DNA of 64,000 nt, taken from positions 1-64,000 of the forward strand of contig CM114275.1 in assembly GCA_050084515.1 (NCBI GenBank). The letters are read 5' to 3'. The notes below the pieces were generated by a model, which worked only from the letters and a program-made list of their open reading frames with translations, ran no database searches and was not told the origin of the DNA. A program made the translations under genes and the position numbers. Shown one piece after another: positions 22,590 through 34,480 of the stretch; the stretch's first letter is position 1; the number at the start of each line of letters is the position of its first letter. This stretch comes from Blasia pusilla (lineage: Eukaryota > Marchantiophyta > Marchantiopsida > Blasiales).

Positions 22590-23230
22590 CGTGAAAACCA
22601 CCAACACGACGGTCTCCGACGAGTTGGAGGCATCCGTCCTAGACGACCTATCCTGGCAACCCGTCGAAGACCGACAGGTTGCACCCTTCCCTCGTCTTGG
22701 GATAACAAGGCGGGGTACGTGCGCAACTCGTCAGAGGCCGACGGGTTGCACGCTTCCTTCATGTAAGCGTTACAAGGCGAGGCACTTGCGCAACCCGTCG
22801 GAGGCAGACGGGTTGCACGCTTCCCTCATCTTGGGGTAATAGCCGAGGTACCTGGGCTACTCGTCGATTACAGACAAGTTGCACTCTTTTCTATCCCTCG
22901 GGTAACAATGCGACAACGGATAGTTCCGAGGCAAGCTCTTGCAATCCGACGGGTCACAAGGTCTACCTTGAGTTGGATAATCCCGTAAGAGTCCCCAACG
23001 ATTAGTTACCTAGCAAATGCAAGCGATGTCTCATGTTTGATGCTAGCAAAATTTTCTCAAAAGACCATTGGTCGGCATGAACGGGGTACCAACCAAACGG
23101 ACTCCGACGGCTTCTAATTTGCATTGGGACACAGAAACAAAAAACGGAACTGGGTGCTTCGCAACCCACGTCTCTGATTCCCAAATACAGCAACCCAAGG
23201 CACTCCGACAGGTTGCAACAAAATTGAATC
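22590..23230. repeat. Spacer hairpin repeats, copy 4
   Basis: About seven palindromes between the broken gene B and the gene A promoter, in 65-70-bp steps from 22605 to 22890 and then sparser (to 23225). Linkers match the other spacers (CTTGGGATAACAAGGCG). Confidence 0.8.
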
Positions 23231-23309
23231 CATCATGTAAGGCAATCTCACCTACCAAACTTCATCTTGTCAGTTAAATTCTGTCTGGAGAATCTGAGTC
23301 CCTATTCAC

Positions 23310-23317
23310 TATAAATT
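23310..23317 (+). promoter_or_regulatory. TATA box of gene A, copy 4
   Basis: TATAAATT 82 bp before the ATG at 23392, followed by CATTCTCATT hexamers, as in the other copies. Confidence 0.6.
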
Positions 23318-23391
23318 GAACATTCTCATTCCCATACCCATTCTTATCCTCATTCTTATTCTCTGTCTCCTCCTGGTGGAATCTTCTGGGA

Positions 23392-24400
23392 ATGGATAAT
23401 TATGTGAAGCTCACTTGTGGCAGTCATCTAGCAGCCCTTCCTCAATCAGAAATCGTTCGACCGCAAGCTCGTGAGTCTTTCATACCAGTGGATGAAAATT
23501 TTCTCTCAGTTCGATTTCTTCTCCAAATGGGAACCATCTTTGTGTCCAAGGATGTTAGGGTGGACGGTATGGAGGACATAATAGGTGAGACAATCCAGCC
23601 AATGATTGCAAACCATAAAGTATGGAATCTCCTACCTCTAGCAAAGGGTCAATACACAGTTTACGGCTTGCCTCTGAATTACTCTATTTCCCAAGTAGAC
23701 GGTTGAGAATTTCCTAGTGCACCGAGCTCTACGTTTGCAACTCCTAGCTCAGTAGATTTGGCATCAACTCCAACTTCACACGTTCGTTACAATGTTGTAC
23801 TTCCTGAAGAAATTCTCGATATTGTCAACCTCAGTGGATCGGTCGGACACCAACCAGGCCCTCTATCCGCCTACTCGTTCCTCTTGCGGATATCAAGCAA
23901 TAGTTTGCTATCGTCTCTGGCCTTGAAAATGTTCAAGCACATTCTTGTCGACAAGTTTCCGCCCACGTACGATGGTAATTGTATTTTTGAGTTGCCTCCA
24001 CTTGCTGCTCCTGCTCAAAAGAAAGATGGAGGACGCTTGAAGGGTATGGACAGAAAGTCTGATTGTCATCGATGGTGCAGGCTTCAACGGACTAGTGCTT
24101 CAATTCTAGATGGTCCTTGGATTGTCTCCCACCGCCAATGTATTGGAGCCTTGGAGTGTAGAAGTCCAGCATGCCCGTATCTAGAGCGCAACGGGCGGGT
24201 CAATACGTCGCAATTCCCCCCCCAAGAATGCAGAAACTCCATATGAGGTCGGTGCCACCATACCACCGGGAGGCCATCGATGTCCTCATTGTCAAGCATC
24301 CCCTTTTTGCGTTGGAGCATGTCCTGGAATAGGAGTAGGAATCCACCAACCAATTCTGTCCCTCAAAGAAGTGCAAAGTATTCTAAACAAACCACTTTGA
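23392..24400 (+). pseudogene. Gene A, copy 4: transposase with central deletion
   Basis: Starts at the conserved ATG (MDNYVKLTC). Stop TGA at 23704 where an Arg codon is expected. The frame continues 23758-24246 through FKHILVDKFPPTYDG to the Cys-rich SPACPYLE segment, with a frameshift near 24230. At about 24330, just after the zinc-module cysteines, the sequence jumps to the last codons of the protein (GVGIHQPILSLKEVQ) and the stop at 24400. The DDE region, intron and SWIM finger are therefore deleted, giving a short derivative. Confidence 0.75.
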
Positions 24401-24804
24401 GGATGCAAAATGAGGTTTTAGATTGTACTTTCATTTCACTTTGAGCTTGAATTCTATTCAGCCCAAGGAAAATGATAGATTTTTTCCAGACCTTGGATGG
24501 AAAAAAGTGATTAGTTCCACACTTATGATTCCACTGATTTTTCAGTTTTCTAAATTTTGTGCAAATTGCAACTCGTCGGACTCATATGGGTTGCTAAAAT
24601 GTGGAAGAGAAAAAAAAATCTTTCGGAGTGCTTAAGAACTGAGAAGAAAAGTGCAAAAAAAATCACACAAAAAGTTTCCTCTCTTCAACCCAACGGAAAC
24701 TCTCTTCAAATCATAGGAAACTCTCTGAAGAAAAAGTATCTCTTTGGGTTGAAGGTAGTTTCCTCTCTCCTCTCTCCTCTCTTCCTCTCCTCTTACCGCA
24801 CCTC
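24401..24804. repeat. 3' non-coding region and A end, copy 4
   Basis: Contains one hairpin repeat (24569, GCAACTCGTCGGACTC...) and then the A-end sequence in reverse: GTTTCCTCTC, GA-array complement, CTTACCGCACCTC ending at 24804. The flank beyond is the coding sequence of a gypsy integrase, so the element inserted in that gene. Confidence 0.7.
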
Positions 24805-25380
24805 CCTCATCTGGTGCACCGTAATGACTCAACACCTCATGTAGGAAGGCATATGCTACTCCCTCACTCGCTTTGTCAGGCAATGCAACCAATTCTATCC
24901 ACTTGGAAAAGTGCTCAACCATCACCAACCCATGACAACTATGGCGCTCTGTCAAAAGTTTAGGTCGTGCAAAATCCAAAGTCCATCTATAACCTAAATC
25001 CTTGATCGAAAGTGGATGCAATTGTGGAGTCGGAGCATTGAACAATGCTCAGACTCGATCACACACCATGCATCTGGCAACAAACTGTTGAACGTCCGTT
25101 TGCATGCCTCGCCACCAATACTGAATCAGGAGCAAGTTGTACGTCTGCTTCACTCCAAAATACCCAACTCCTCGTAGGCATAACGCACCAAACGTGTTGT
25201 CTGCAAGGGATGAGGCACTATACGCACTCTATAAGGACTTTGTATACACATGTTCCCTCCCATCAAAACTATTTGGCTCACTGTAGGATCCGATCCCGCT
25301 CTCTAGCATCCACTATGCTCGCGACGCTGCCAGTAGGAAGGTACTCCAAGACTACTCCACTGTCGTGAATATCTTGGCCA
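24805..25380 (-). pseudogene. Gypsy integrase fragment interrupted by copy 4
   Basis: On the minus strand: an H2C2 zinc-binding segment (IQYWWRGMQTDVQQFVARC, then MVCDRV), a stop near 25044, then the catalytic-core start (GYRWTLDFARP with its Asp; HFSKWIELVALPDK) up to HYGAPDE, where the transposon's GAGGTGCGG begins. The rest of the gene is not seen in the window. Gypsy (Ty3) type integrase by motif. Confidence 0.65.
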
Positions 25381-25384
25381 ACTA

Positions 25385-26690
25385 TTGTCTTCTCACCAAC
25401 CTCTGGATCTAAGGACTCTACAAAGAGACGGAGGGTGGACAGAAAAGTTCTTCAAGGAGATTCGGCATAAGGCGTTTGGCTATCTACTACAAGATGGGTA
25501 TCTTTGGAAAAGGCCAAAGAGGAAAGATGGAATGCCCTTGAGGGTGGTGGATGACAATGGGACAAAAACGCAAGTGCTCAAAGAATTCCACAATTCTTTA
25601 TGGGCAGGACACAAAGATACTTTGGCAACTTTCACCAAGATAAAAGAGAGGTATTGGTGGAAAGGCCTATATAAGGATGTTGAGAGATATGTTGGGTCAT
25701 GTGTTGAATGTCAATTTCAATCAAAAATCAGGGTGAGAGATGGACTTAAACCCATGTATCCTTTTTCTATTCATCATCAATGGGTTATAGATCTAATTGC
25801 TATGCCACTAGGTCTTTGGGGAATGCGTTACCTGGTCTTAGCACGAGAAGAGTTGTCCAACTTTGTAGAAGGGAGGGCTTTACGGGCTAAAACAACAAAG
25901 CCTATATGTTATTTTATTCTAGAGGATATTTTTGCTCGATATGGGATTGTCGAGAGAATCCGTGCAGATAGAGGTGAGTTGAATGCGGAGGAAGCACAAA
26001 AGTTCTTCAAGAGATATGGAGTCTAGTTGAGATTAACAACCTCCATGAATCCAGAGGCAAACGGAAAGAGCGAAAGGGGACATCCGCCAATCATTCAAGC
26101 ATTGGTAAAGGCATGTGGACATCATTATGTTGACTAGCCTAGATTGCTTCCATTTGCTTTATGGGCAGATAGAACCACTCACAGCACCATTACAAGATTC
26201 ATGCCTACAGAGTTGATGATAGGTCAAAAGTCGATAATGCCAAAAGAAGGAGATATTCCCACTCGGATGGGTTTGCCATGGGAAGATGGGCTTGATAGGG
26301 AAGAGCTTCTAGCACTTCGAATGGAGCAGGTAGAGCGGCGCGAAGAAGATATTCTAGAAGCATTAGTCAAAAGGAAGGAAGCAAGGTTGAAAATAAAGAG
26401 CACTTCGACAAAACTCATTGAATTCGGAAGGAGCCTATAAGAGAAGGAGATTGGGTCTTGGTGCATGACAACAGCCTCGACAACTAGCATAGAATAATTA
26501 AGAAGTTTGCACGTTGTTGGTTTGGTCCATACGTTGTAGTCTTTGCTTTTGACAATGCCACTTACAAACTACGTGAACTAGATGGCACAATTCTCAAGCT
26601 TCCCATTGCAGGAAAAAGGGTCAAGATTTTCCATAGATGTGAGGGATTTCTTGATTTCAATTCAATGTGTCTAGAGGCACAACAGAAATA
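25385..26690 (+). pseudogene. Gypsy integrase (zinc, DDE core and C-terminal segment) of a second element
   Basis: An ORF of about 213 residues (25385-26026) holds the zinc-binding part (H...H, YVGSCVEC) and the core with its first Asp (WVIDLIAMP) and second Asp (RIRADRGE). After an in-frame TAG the frame continues with NPEANGKSERG carrying the catalytic Glu, a TAG near 26135, an open stretch 26144-26440, and a C-terminal KFARCWFGPYVV segment near 26500. A purine tract (GGAGGGGATGA, ending 26764) follows, as expected just before a 3' LTR. The 5' side is cut at 25384. Confidence 0.7.
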
Positions 26691-26765
26691 AGTCTGAGTA
26701 AAATAGCAAGAAGTCTTGATGTTTTCGGCACATACCGGAGGATGTGCAGGTTTGGAGGGGATGAA

Positions 26766-27900
26766 TGTCGTAAAGTAAAATCAGCCAGTGTGTAAACTCT
26801 TTCCTCATTAAGTATTAGATAGAGTTTTATAAGTATTAAGTAAATTAGCTTAGGAAAAAGAAATTCTCATGTTTAAACCTATTTATGGTACCTCCTTTAC
26901 GGGGGCCCAACTTTAGGAAAAGAGATAATAAATAAGAGATGACTTTATAAAAGTAAAGTGGTGAGGTTAGTGCTTTAATGGAAAGCAAAAGTAGTCTTGG
27001 TTGGTGGCTAGGGTAGTTGGGGTAATTTAGAAAATATCAAATGGATAAAAGAGGATATTTTGGAAGAGAAAAGAGGAAATCTACTTGTGTCAAAATGTGA
27101 TTGGCTAAGCCATGTGGCACAAGATAAGATTAGCCCTATTTTGTACTCTTGTGGATCCCTTCGGAGTATATAAAGAGGAGGGATCTTCAAGGGTTCATCA
27201 CCTTCTACTTCACATCTTGAGTCTCTCGTGTCACTCTTGAGTGTATGGTTTTGGGATTGCTTGCTCTTCCAATGATAGTGGATTACCCCTCTTGGGAGAG
27301 TAACTTGACATTGGTCTATTCTTCGAGAGGTTTCTAGAGTGTGGTATGTGTGGAGATGAAAGACTTGTCACCTTAGATGAGTTTAGTCATACTAGAAATA
27401 GTTGATGGTTTGGCTTGTTATTTTTGCAATGAGAGTGGATTACCCACCTTGGGAGAGCAACTCTGCCAAATCTCATTCTAGTGGAGATTAGAGGATGTTT
27501 GTCAAGTATGGATAAGGGTGGAGCATGAGTTGTGCCGGATTTTCCTGTCCTTAACCCATACCACATCAAAATTCCCTTTGTAGATAGGCACTGGTTCACT
27601 CGTTATCTAGTTTATCATTTTGGGGACGCGTTCATGAACCAAGTCATACAATCTCTAACTCCGTTGATTCTTCCTATAGTCACGTACGAAAGGACATGGG
27701 ATTGTATTTTGTATGTCCTTATATAGATATCCGTGGACGCCAATAGGACTAGTTACGCTATTTTCCTTGTGTACAAATATAAAGTAGTTTACATGGACTT
27801 CATAGTTAGGAATTTCGGGGTTCCATGTTATAAAGAAGTGATCGCCTCGGCACTACCTTTCGTGATTCTTGTCGTGAGAGAATGGAGGATTTACATAATA
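26766..27900 (+). mobile_element. Probable LTR of the second gypsy element
   Basis: Begins TGTCGTAAAG right after the polypurine tract and contains a promoter-like TATATAAAG at 27167-27175. No partner LTR is in the window, and I could not find its end or a primer site, so the right limit is approximate. Otherwise this 1.1 kb has no coding signal. Confidence 0.4.
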
Positions 27901-28047
27901 ATTCTATACTGAAAAAGGAAAAATTCTTATAGAGTTCGAGTTGCATCAACCACGTCTGCTGCAACTAGAAGGTCTGCCCTTACTCGAAAATAGGCTCTTG
28001 ACACGACAAATAGTGCTTCCACTGAGAGATCTTTGAGGCGGTAGATT

Positions 28048-29938
28048 GTGTTTGCAAGTTGGAGTCTTATCAAGATGAATAATTTTTGTAGTAATTCATT
28101 AATGGGAATTGAGGGAGTTGAGGATCTTCTCCGAACTTTGACAATATTGTTGAGCCAGCAAGGAGGAGCTCACATAGGAGAGCAAAGATCAAGAAGGGCT
28201 CTCCAAACGATTGTAAAGAAGTTTGGGAGATTTGATGGGAGGAACATCACCAAGTATGTTTGAGAGTATGTCTGTGAGATGGAGGTAAACCGTGTACCCA
28301 AAGGTGATATGGTGTCAAGCTTTGAGTTAGTTGTAATACCATAGATCCATAGTCAAGTAAAGAAGTTGAGAGCAGAAAATCCAACCTTGTGGGAGGAGTA
28401 TGAGCACCTGCTGAGAGGAGAATTATTCGATGATGATGTGGATCGGATGACTAAGAAGAGTTTTCTAGAATAGATAGAGCAACGTCCAGGGAAGAGAATG
28501 ACTCCAAATGAATTGTTGCGTAAGTTTTAGAAGCGGTTTTTTCAGCTTCCTTCTTCCAAAAGGGCAACTTTAGACTTGAGGAAAACTTAGTTATTCCTTG
28601 AGGTGGCTGATGAGAATTTGGAGGACGAGCTTTTCATAATGTTGGAGGACAAGACCGCAGAAGGAGGTGTCAGTACTAATTGGAAGAAAGTGGAAGAAGT
28701 TGTTGCTATCCTCACAAAGCAAAGTCGAAGTAGAGGTAGAACCGCACTATTCAAGTTGGAGGTATCAATTTCAAATCCATTGCCTAAGCCCATGTCAACA
28801 AAACTTGAAGATTCTTCCATTGATTAGTTGATGAAAGGTTTGAGAGAGTTGAGAGTAGAAATGGCTGAGCTTAAACTTGATAGGAATCCTAGTGTTGGTG
28901 CTCCTTTGACAAATAAGGAACTTTGTGAGAAGATGTATATGGTGTGATAGTGTTGAACATCAACGTCAAGAATGTGAAGAGTTTTCAAAAGCTCTTAGGG
29001 ATGGAATAGTAAACTTCAAAGATGGGAAGATTCATTCAACTTAGAGTGGTATGCCGTTGAATACCAACTTTGGTAGAGGAGGAATGAAAGGCTTAGTGAG
29101 AAGTCAAGTAGGAGTTGCCACTACGACATTAGATTCTGATACTTTTGTAGTAAAAATAGGAGCGCCTATTATATCTGTAGCTAAAAGTGAATCATTATCA
29201 TTTCTTCGAGAAGTGATGATACGAGGGGCAGAGACTATCCGTCATCTGATTGGATGGGATGATCCAATGGAAGCTGGGTGTGTTAAAGCATACCTAGCAC
29301 AAGAGAAACATGTGAATTGGCAAGATGCTAGTGTGGAGGAGAAGAGGAGATGCGACAATGATGGTGTTGATCCTGAGGAAGCTGCAAGAAGAGCGAGGAC
29401 CGCAAGAAGGAAAGGGCAACCAGAGGCACAACCATCAAGAGAAGAAGGGCCTTCTACATTTGAATCTATGATGGATTCTTAAAGGAAAGAAGGTGGAATG
29501 AAAGAGAAAGAATTGAGGTCTTCTCAGAAGACCAAGCATAAGACTCCTACATACAAGTTATAGTTTGACATACAGACAAGCACAAATTTAAAGGAGATTC
29601 TTGAGGAGTGGATTTTGGATGCGAAAATAGAGTTTTCTTTGAGGGAAGTCTTGGGCATAGCTAAACGTGACTTTCATAAGTTGATCATAGATGTGATCAA
29701 AAGGAAAAGGCAGATGATTTCAGATATGGTGATGGTGAGGGCATTGAGTACTGACATCACAAAAGAAGAAGAAGAAGAAGAAGAAGAGCTTTTCCAAGTT
29801 TTTGGACAAAAGCTTGACTTACAAGGAGAAGAGGCGAGAGTAGGAGAAACCTTGACAGAAAAAGATGAAGAAAGGCACAATGGTGGACACTATTCTTGGT
29901 CATATTGGGCGCGTGCAATGACGGAGGCTAGAGTTTGA
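28048..29938 (+). pseudogene. Gypsy gag remnant with one zinc knuckle
   Basis: Broken frames encode a capsid-like protein (VKKFGRFDGRNITKYV, LWEEYEHLLRGELFDDD) and a CCHC knuckle CIWCDSVEHQRQEC at about 28932-28973 (C-x2-C-x4-H-x4-C). Downstream 29051-29482 and 29615-29938 are open, Glu/Lys-rich and lead into the protease. Several stops (28261, 28341, 28471, 28826). Whether it belongs with the integrase at 25385 is unclear, since the order integrase-LTR-gag needs two tandem copies. Confidence 0.55.
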
Positions 29939-29939
29939 C

Positions 29940-30235
29940 TCAGCTCTCTCCAAGAGTCAGTTCTGGCTCTCATTGATCATGGTTCAGAGATCAAAATTAT
30001 GTCGCGAAGTGTATACGACAAAGGGATATGGCCAATTGATACATGACATGGATGGGTACTACGTGCGGCTAACAACCAAAAAGGTGAACTCTACTTGTCC
30101 AACCGTCAAAACTTGTATCGAAGATGTGTTGATTGAGCAAAATTTCTTTGTTCAGAATGGAGCTGCTTATCCGATGATTCTTGGGCAACCTTACATCACA
30201 GCATCTAGATTCCTTTGTCACATCTGAGTAACCCA
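29940..30235 (+). pseudogene. Retroviral-type aspartic protease fragment
   Basis: LIDHGSEIKIM matches the D-(S/T/H)-G-S active-site loop of gypsy proteases. A frameshift follows, and 29973-30227 continues to MILGQPYITASRF, the usual C-terminal LGxP strand. Directly after the gag remnant; reverse transcriptase does not follow. Confidence 0.6.
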
Positions 30236-30384
30236 TAGGCAGAGATCTATCGTGGATAGGGCGTAGAAGCCAGCGGACTATCTTGAATTTAACTTTGTCC
30301 CACAATGTCGGATGAGGTTGAGGATAGGTCCATTGTGTGAGGAACTTTGTTTCTCATAACTTTCATGTTGAGGTCTTTTACAAC

Positions 30385-30497
30385 CGGGTGACTTGTTGAC
30401 AAGGTCACCCGCCCTTGGTAACCTGTGCGCGCAGGTTACTAAGGGGAGGGCTACTTTTAGGGGAAGAGCCTTTTGGCTCTTCCCAACCCTATATAAG
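30385..30497 (+). promoter_or_regulatory. Three inverted repeats upstream of a TATA box (retroelement promoter)
   Basis: Hairpins at 30385-30411 (CGGGTGAC/GTCACCCG), 30418-30439 (GTAACCTG/CAGGTTAC) and 30461-30484 (GGGAAGAGCC, TTTT, GGCTCTTCCC, perfect) precede TATATAAG at 30490-30497. The surroundings (30236-30718) have no coding signal and look like part of an LTR. Confidence 0.5.
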
Positions 30498-30994
30498 AGA
30501 GAAAGGTGGCTTTCCTAAGCCAAATTTCTCATCTCATGTTGGGTCGTTGGAGCACCTCTCTTGTTTGTGTGTGAGATAGGACTAGGGTGCTAGCGTCCGG
30601 ATTCCTTGATAGCACAAGGTGGACGAGGCTCGATATATCGATGTAGATTGAAGAGTGGAGTTTTAGGCCGGGTGTGCTATTTTTACTACTCTTTATTTTT
30701 GTTGTGTGATCTCCATGTGGGGACTGGTATTCTGGTAGGAGAGAGGAAGAGAGGAGAGTCTCTCTTCAAAAAAAAGGGCCAAATCCGCCTCCTCTCTTCA
30801 AAACTTTTTGACATATTTGAAATTTTTGTTTGCTTTAAAATTCATGAAATCTTTAGAAGAGAGTAGGTAGTGGTCCACATTTGGGCCTAAAGAAACCTCC
30901 TTTTTCCAGGGGGCGAAAAAAAAGTAGACATCATAAGACCACTACAAACATTTTTCCATCACTCTCCATGTGAGCCTAAGTTTCTTAACATTGC

Positions 30995-31195
30995 CTATCT
31001 CGGTCTACAATAAGAAGTGCCCATGGGTATTTTTGTTGGAGGACCACCCGGATGCGCATCGGTACGATGCCAACCTCTCTTTTGGCAAGGATTTTTGCCT
31101 GCATCATGGCCTCTCCTAAATTGCCTCATAATGAATGGTGTCTGCTCAAGACCAACTTTGTGAAATGTGAACACATGAGACGATAATTGAACCAA
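30995..31195 (-). CDS. Small conserved ORF at the B end, copy 3 (unknown)
   Basis: Counterpart of 21304-21558: FTFHKVGLEQTPF, RGWHRTDAHPGGPPTKIP, then RPRQAMLRNLGSHGE just beyond. One segment is shorter by a few codons in frame. Function unknown. Confidence 0.35.
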   Translation of the reverse strand: MVQLSSHVFTFHKVGLEQTPFIMRQFRRGHDAGKNPCQKRGWHRTDAHPGGPPTKIPMGTSYCRPR

Positions 31196-31239
31196 AAGAT
31201 TGTTAGCTGTTTGAAGTAAAGAGGAACTGATGTCCCTTC

Positions 31240-32461
31240 ATTCAGATCCTAAATCTGAGAAATCGAGAAGCTGCACCCCTCCCAACCCGTTGGAATTTTA
31301 CAGGTTGCAACTCTTGCAACCCGTCGGAATCAGATGGCTTGCAACCCTTGCAAGCAAGCTCACCATAACAAAGGAAATATTTTGAGAAGTGATTCCATTC
31401 CACCCTGCACCCACGAAGATCCAACTGGTAGGGAATCAGATATGGCAATCCGATAGGCTTTAGGAATCCAACACGTCTTAGAGAAGAAAAGAAGCCTACG
31501 ACTGGTTTGACAATACAAGGCGAACGAGCCAAAACTGAAGAAGTCCGCCACAATGCCTCAGAAGTTGGTCTTATAGGGAAAGAGTCTGATCACTCAAGCA
31601 GCCAACCTGTTGGAATCCGACAGCTTGCCTGGAAATGGTTAAAAAGTTGTAGTGGTCAAAAAGTGAAAAGTTGCAACCCGTCAAAATCAGACGGGTTGCA
31701 AAATAAAAATTCTAACTAGCTAGACGAACACAATGGACAAGTCCAAAAAAATTATTCAACAGACTTTATCGTTTGAAAAAATCTTGTCCTTTATTACATC
31801 CGAAGGAAGCTCGGAAATGTACATTTGATCTAGTCTATGATTTCTTCAGCCTCGTCATCTACAAATCAACTCCTAACTCTCCTAGGTTCTTGTACAAAAG
31901 GAATGTCCTGGGATACAAGTGGCTCCTCTGGCCGATTGTAGACGCGGATCAAAAATGTTGGCGAATTCGAGAGCCTTGGCCCCCCTCTAGGTACACCATA
32001 ACGGTCCCATGTAACGTGATTTGAGTCCCACCGCCTTCCTCGGCAGTATATATTGTACGCTCTGCAAGATGACACCCATCTAGTATTAATATGTGCTCCA
32101 TCCTTGGAAACACCATCATGGCAATCCGACAGGTTGTTGGAATCCAACACATCTTAGATAAGAGAAGAAGCCTACGACTTGTTTGACGATACTAGGGGAA
32201 GGAGCCAAAGTGAGGAAGCCCACCAGAATGCCTCCAAAGTTGGACTAACAGGGAAAGAGTCCGATCACTCACGCAACCAACCTGTCGGAATCCGACAGGT
32301 TGCCTGGAAGTGGTTAAAAAAATGCAGTGGTCAAAAAGTGAAAAGTTGCAACCCATGGGAATCCGACTGCTTGCATAATAAACTGTCAGAGTACATAGAC
32401 GGTCACAATCGACAAGACTAAAAAAGATATTCATCACCGTTCGAGAAAATCTTTTGCTTTA
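31240..32461 (-). other. 3' region of gene B copy 3: hairpins, tandem module and conserved ORF
   Basis: Holds the same items as copies 1 and 2 in reverse: hairpin repeats (31285-31340, 31605-31700, 32280-32365), the DDEAEE module near 31850, and the ILILDGCHLAERTIYTAEE frame at 32152-31949, which loses frame after VYLEG. GC-rich homopolymers account for the shift. Confidence 0.5.
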
Positions 32462-33229
32462 TTACATCCAAAGGGAGCTCAGAACTGTATTTTTGAGATA
32501 TTCTATGAATTCTTGTGCCTCATCATCAAATAAATCCCCACTCCAAAACGCTGCAGTCAAGCTGGGTCCTTGAGTTCTTTGAACTCGCTCGTCATCGTCC
32601 GAGAGCTCTTTGAGAATTACTATCAGTCTTGCCCTCCCCATTTTTGGAATCGTGGGAAGTGACGATGGTGTCACTACCAATGGTGGGTCTGGAACCAGAG
32701 ATGTCGGCTTCGGAGGAGAGTTGTACGCCCCAACTAGCCTGTCGTAATCTACCTTTGCCTCTTTGCAAAGGTCAAACAGTTCTTTCCTTCCCTCAAGGCA
32801 GAGAATGTTCCTGCCACTTTGCCACACGCCTTTGATGCTCACCCCTGAAAGGCCCACTAAGTGGAACACCAAGTCACCCGGCCTTGAGCAGAGCTCGATG
32901 AGCGTTTGCATCAGGGTTGGCGACTTTTCCCTTCCTCCAAGTAAGGGGGTACCTTCTTGCATGTAAATTCCCGGGGGGGAATTGTATAAACTATCTAAGA
33001 TGTATCCATCGGAGCATGGATCCATTGGATTGAGGATCTGAAACACTTGGAAGTTGTGCTCGGGCCTTACAAAACAGTAGACAAATGAGTGGTCCATCTA
33101 TAAAGAAGCAGGTTGGAAAAAATATCATCACAAGAAAGAGCTCTTCGACCTCCCCATGGACTGTCCAGGGAGTGTGCCCGTTTCGTTGAAGCTTGTGTCC
33201 CAGCGTTGTCAATTTCTCGATGGCGGTGT

Positions 33230-34480
33230 CGACGCTTGGGAACTGAAACTTTTCAGCTCATCCAGAAGATTCGTGCAGTGAATGATGACGCTTGTCCGGG
33301 TTGTTGTTTCTCTATGTCTTCCCAAGGATGATGGAGTGTATTCCACATCCTGGTCTGCTTCCTAGGACAACCCTGGCGCCTCTCGCTTCCGCTTCTCCCG
33401 GGTCTGCGGTCAGCTTGTTGGGGTCTCTATTACCTTAGACTCTAGTGGAGTTTTTTTTGCAGAGGACCTGGTCCAACCCTCTCTCCCAGCTCGCCTTGAA
33501 GATTCCGGCTCTCGCCTTGAATTTTCAACGTGTCTTTGGGAAGACTCGGCCTCGAAATTCTTCGATCCCCTCGCCTTGGCTTTGAGACCCGTTGTAGATT
33601 TGTCCTTGGCGGTGACAACCTTGGACACCAACTCCGCGGTCTCGAGGGCTTGCTCCTCCGCATCTCCTTCAAAAAAGTCTTTAGGCTGCAAGAAATTGGG
33701 GATGTCGTCCCTACCTACGGCCACTGCATCATAGAGCAGGCGTTGATCTTTCTCGGTTATGTCCTCAGGGTTGTTGAAGTCCAACCAGATCGGGCAATTC
33801 TCCACCTTCCAGTCGGACATGCTTTGAGCCATCTCCATGTCCTTGAGAACTGAAGCTTTTCAGCTCATCCAATAAAGGAGTGAACTGAAGGAGGACGCTT
33901 TTCCGGGTCGTTGTTTCTCTGTGTCTTCCCAAGGATGATGGACTGTATTCTCCTTGGGACAACCCTGGCACTCACTTCCGCTTCTCCCGAGTCTGCGGAC
34001 CGCTTGTCGGGGTCTCTAAGACCTCAGACTCTTGTGGGGTTTTTCTCGCCGAGGACCTGGTCCGACCCTCTCTCCCCGCTCGCCCGGACGATTCCGCCTC
34101 TGGCCTTGAATCTTCAACCTCTCTTTGGGAAGACTCGGCCTCGGAATTCTTCCCTCCCCTCGCCTTGCCTTTGAGACCCGCTGTGGATTTGTCTTTGGCT
34201 GTGCGGACCTTTGAAGCCAACTCAGCTGTCTCGAGGGCTTGCTCTTCCGCATCTCCGAAGAAGAAGTCTTCAGGCTGCACAAAATTGGGGATGTCGTCTT
34301 GTCCTGAGGCCACTGCATCATGAAGCACTCGTAAATATTTCTCGGTGATGTCTTCAGGATCGTTGAAGTCAAGCCAAATCGGGCAATTCTCCACCTCCCA
34401 ATCGGATATGTGCTGCGCCATCTCCATGTCGTACATGGAGAATGTCTCTCCATCAGGCGGCGAAGCCCACAATTTCAAGG
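33230..34480 (-). repeat. Tandem duplication in exon 3, gene B copy 3
   Basis: The block from MEMAQ to KSFSSQ (about 590 bp) occurs twice, junction near 33842. The upstream block resembles copy 2 (ELASKVRTAKDKSTAGLKGK), the downstream block resembles copy 1 (ELVSKVVTAKDKSTTGLKAK). This is what unequal crossing-over between two diverged copies would leave. Confidence 0.75.

Noticed and set aside
25045-25368. 107-codon plus-strand ORF
   Set aside because: Shadow of the minus-strand integrase fragment, which has clear zinc-binding and core motifs.
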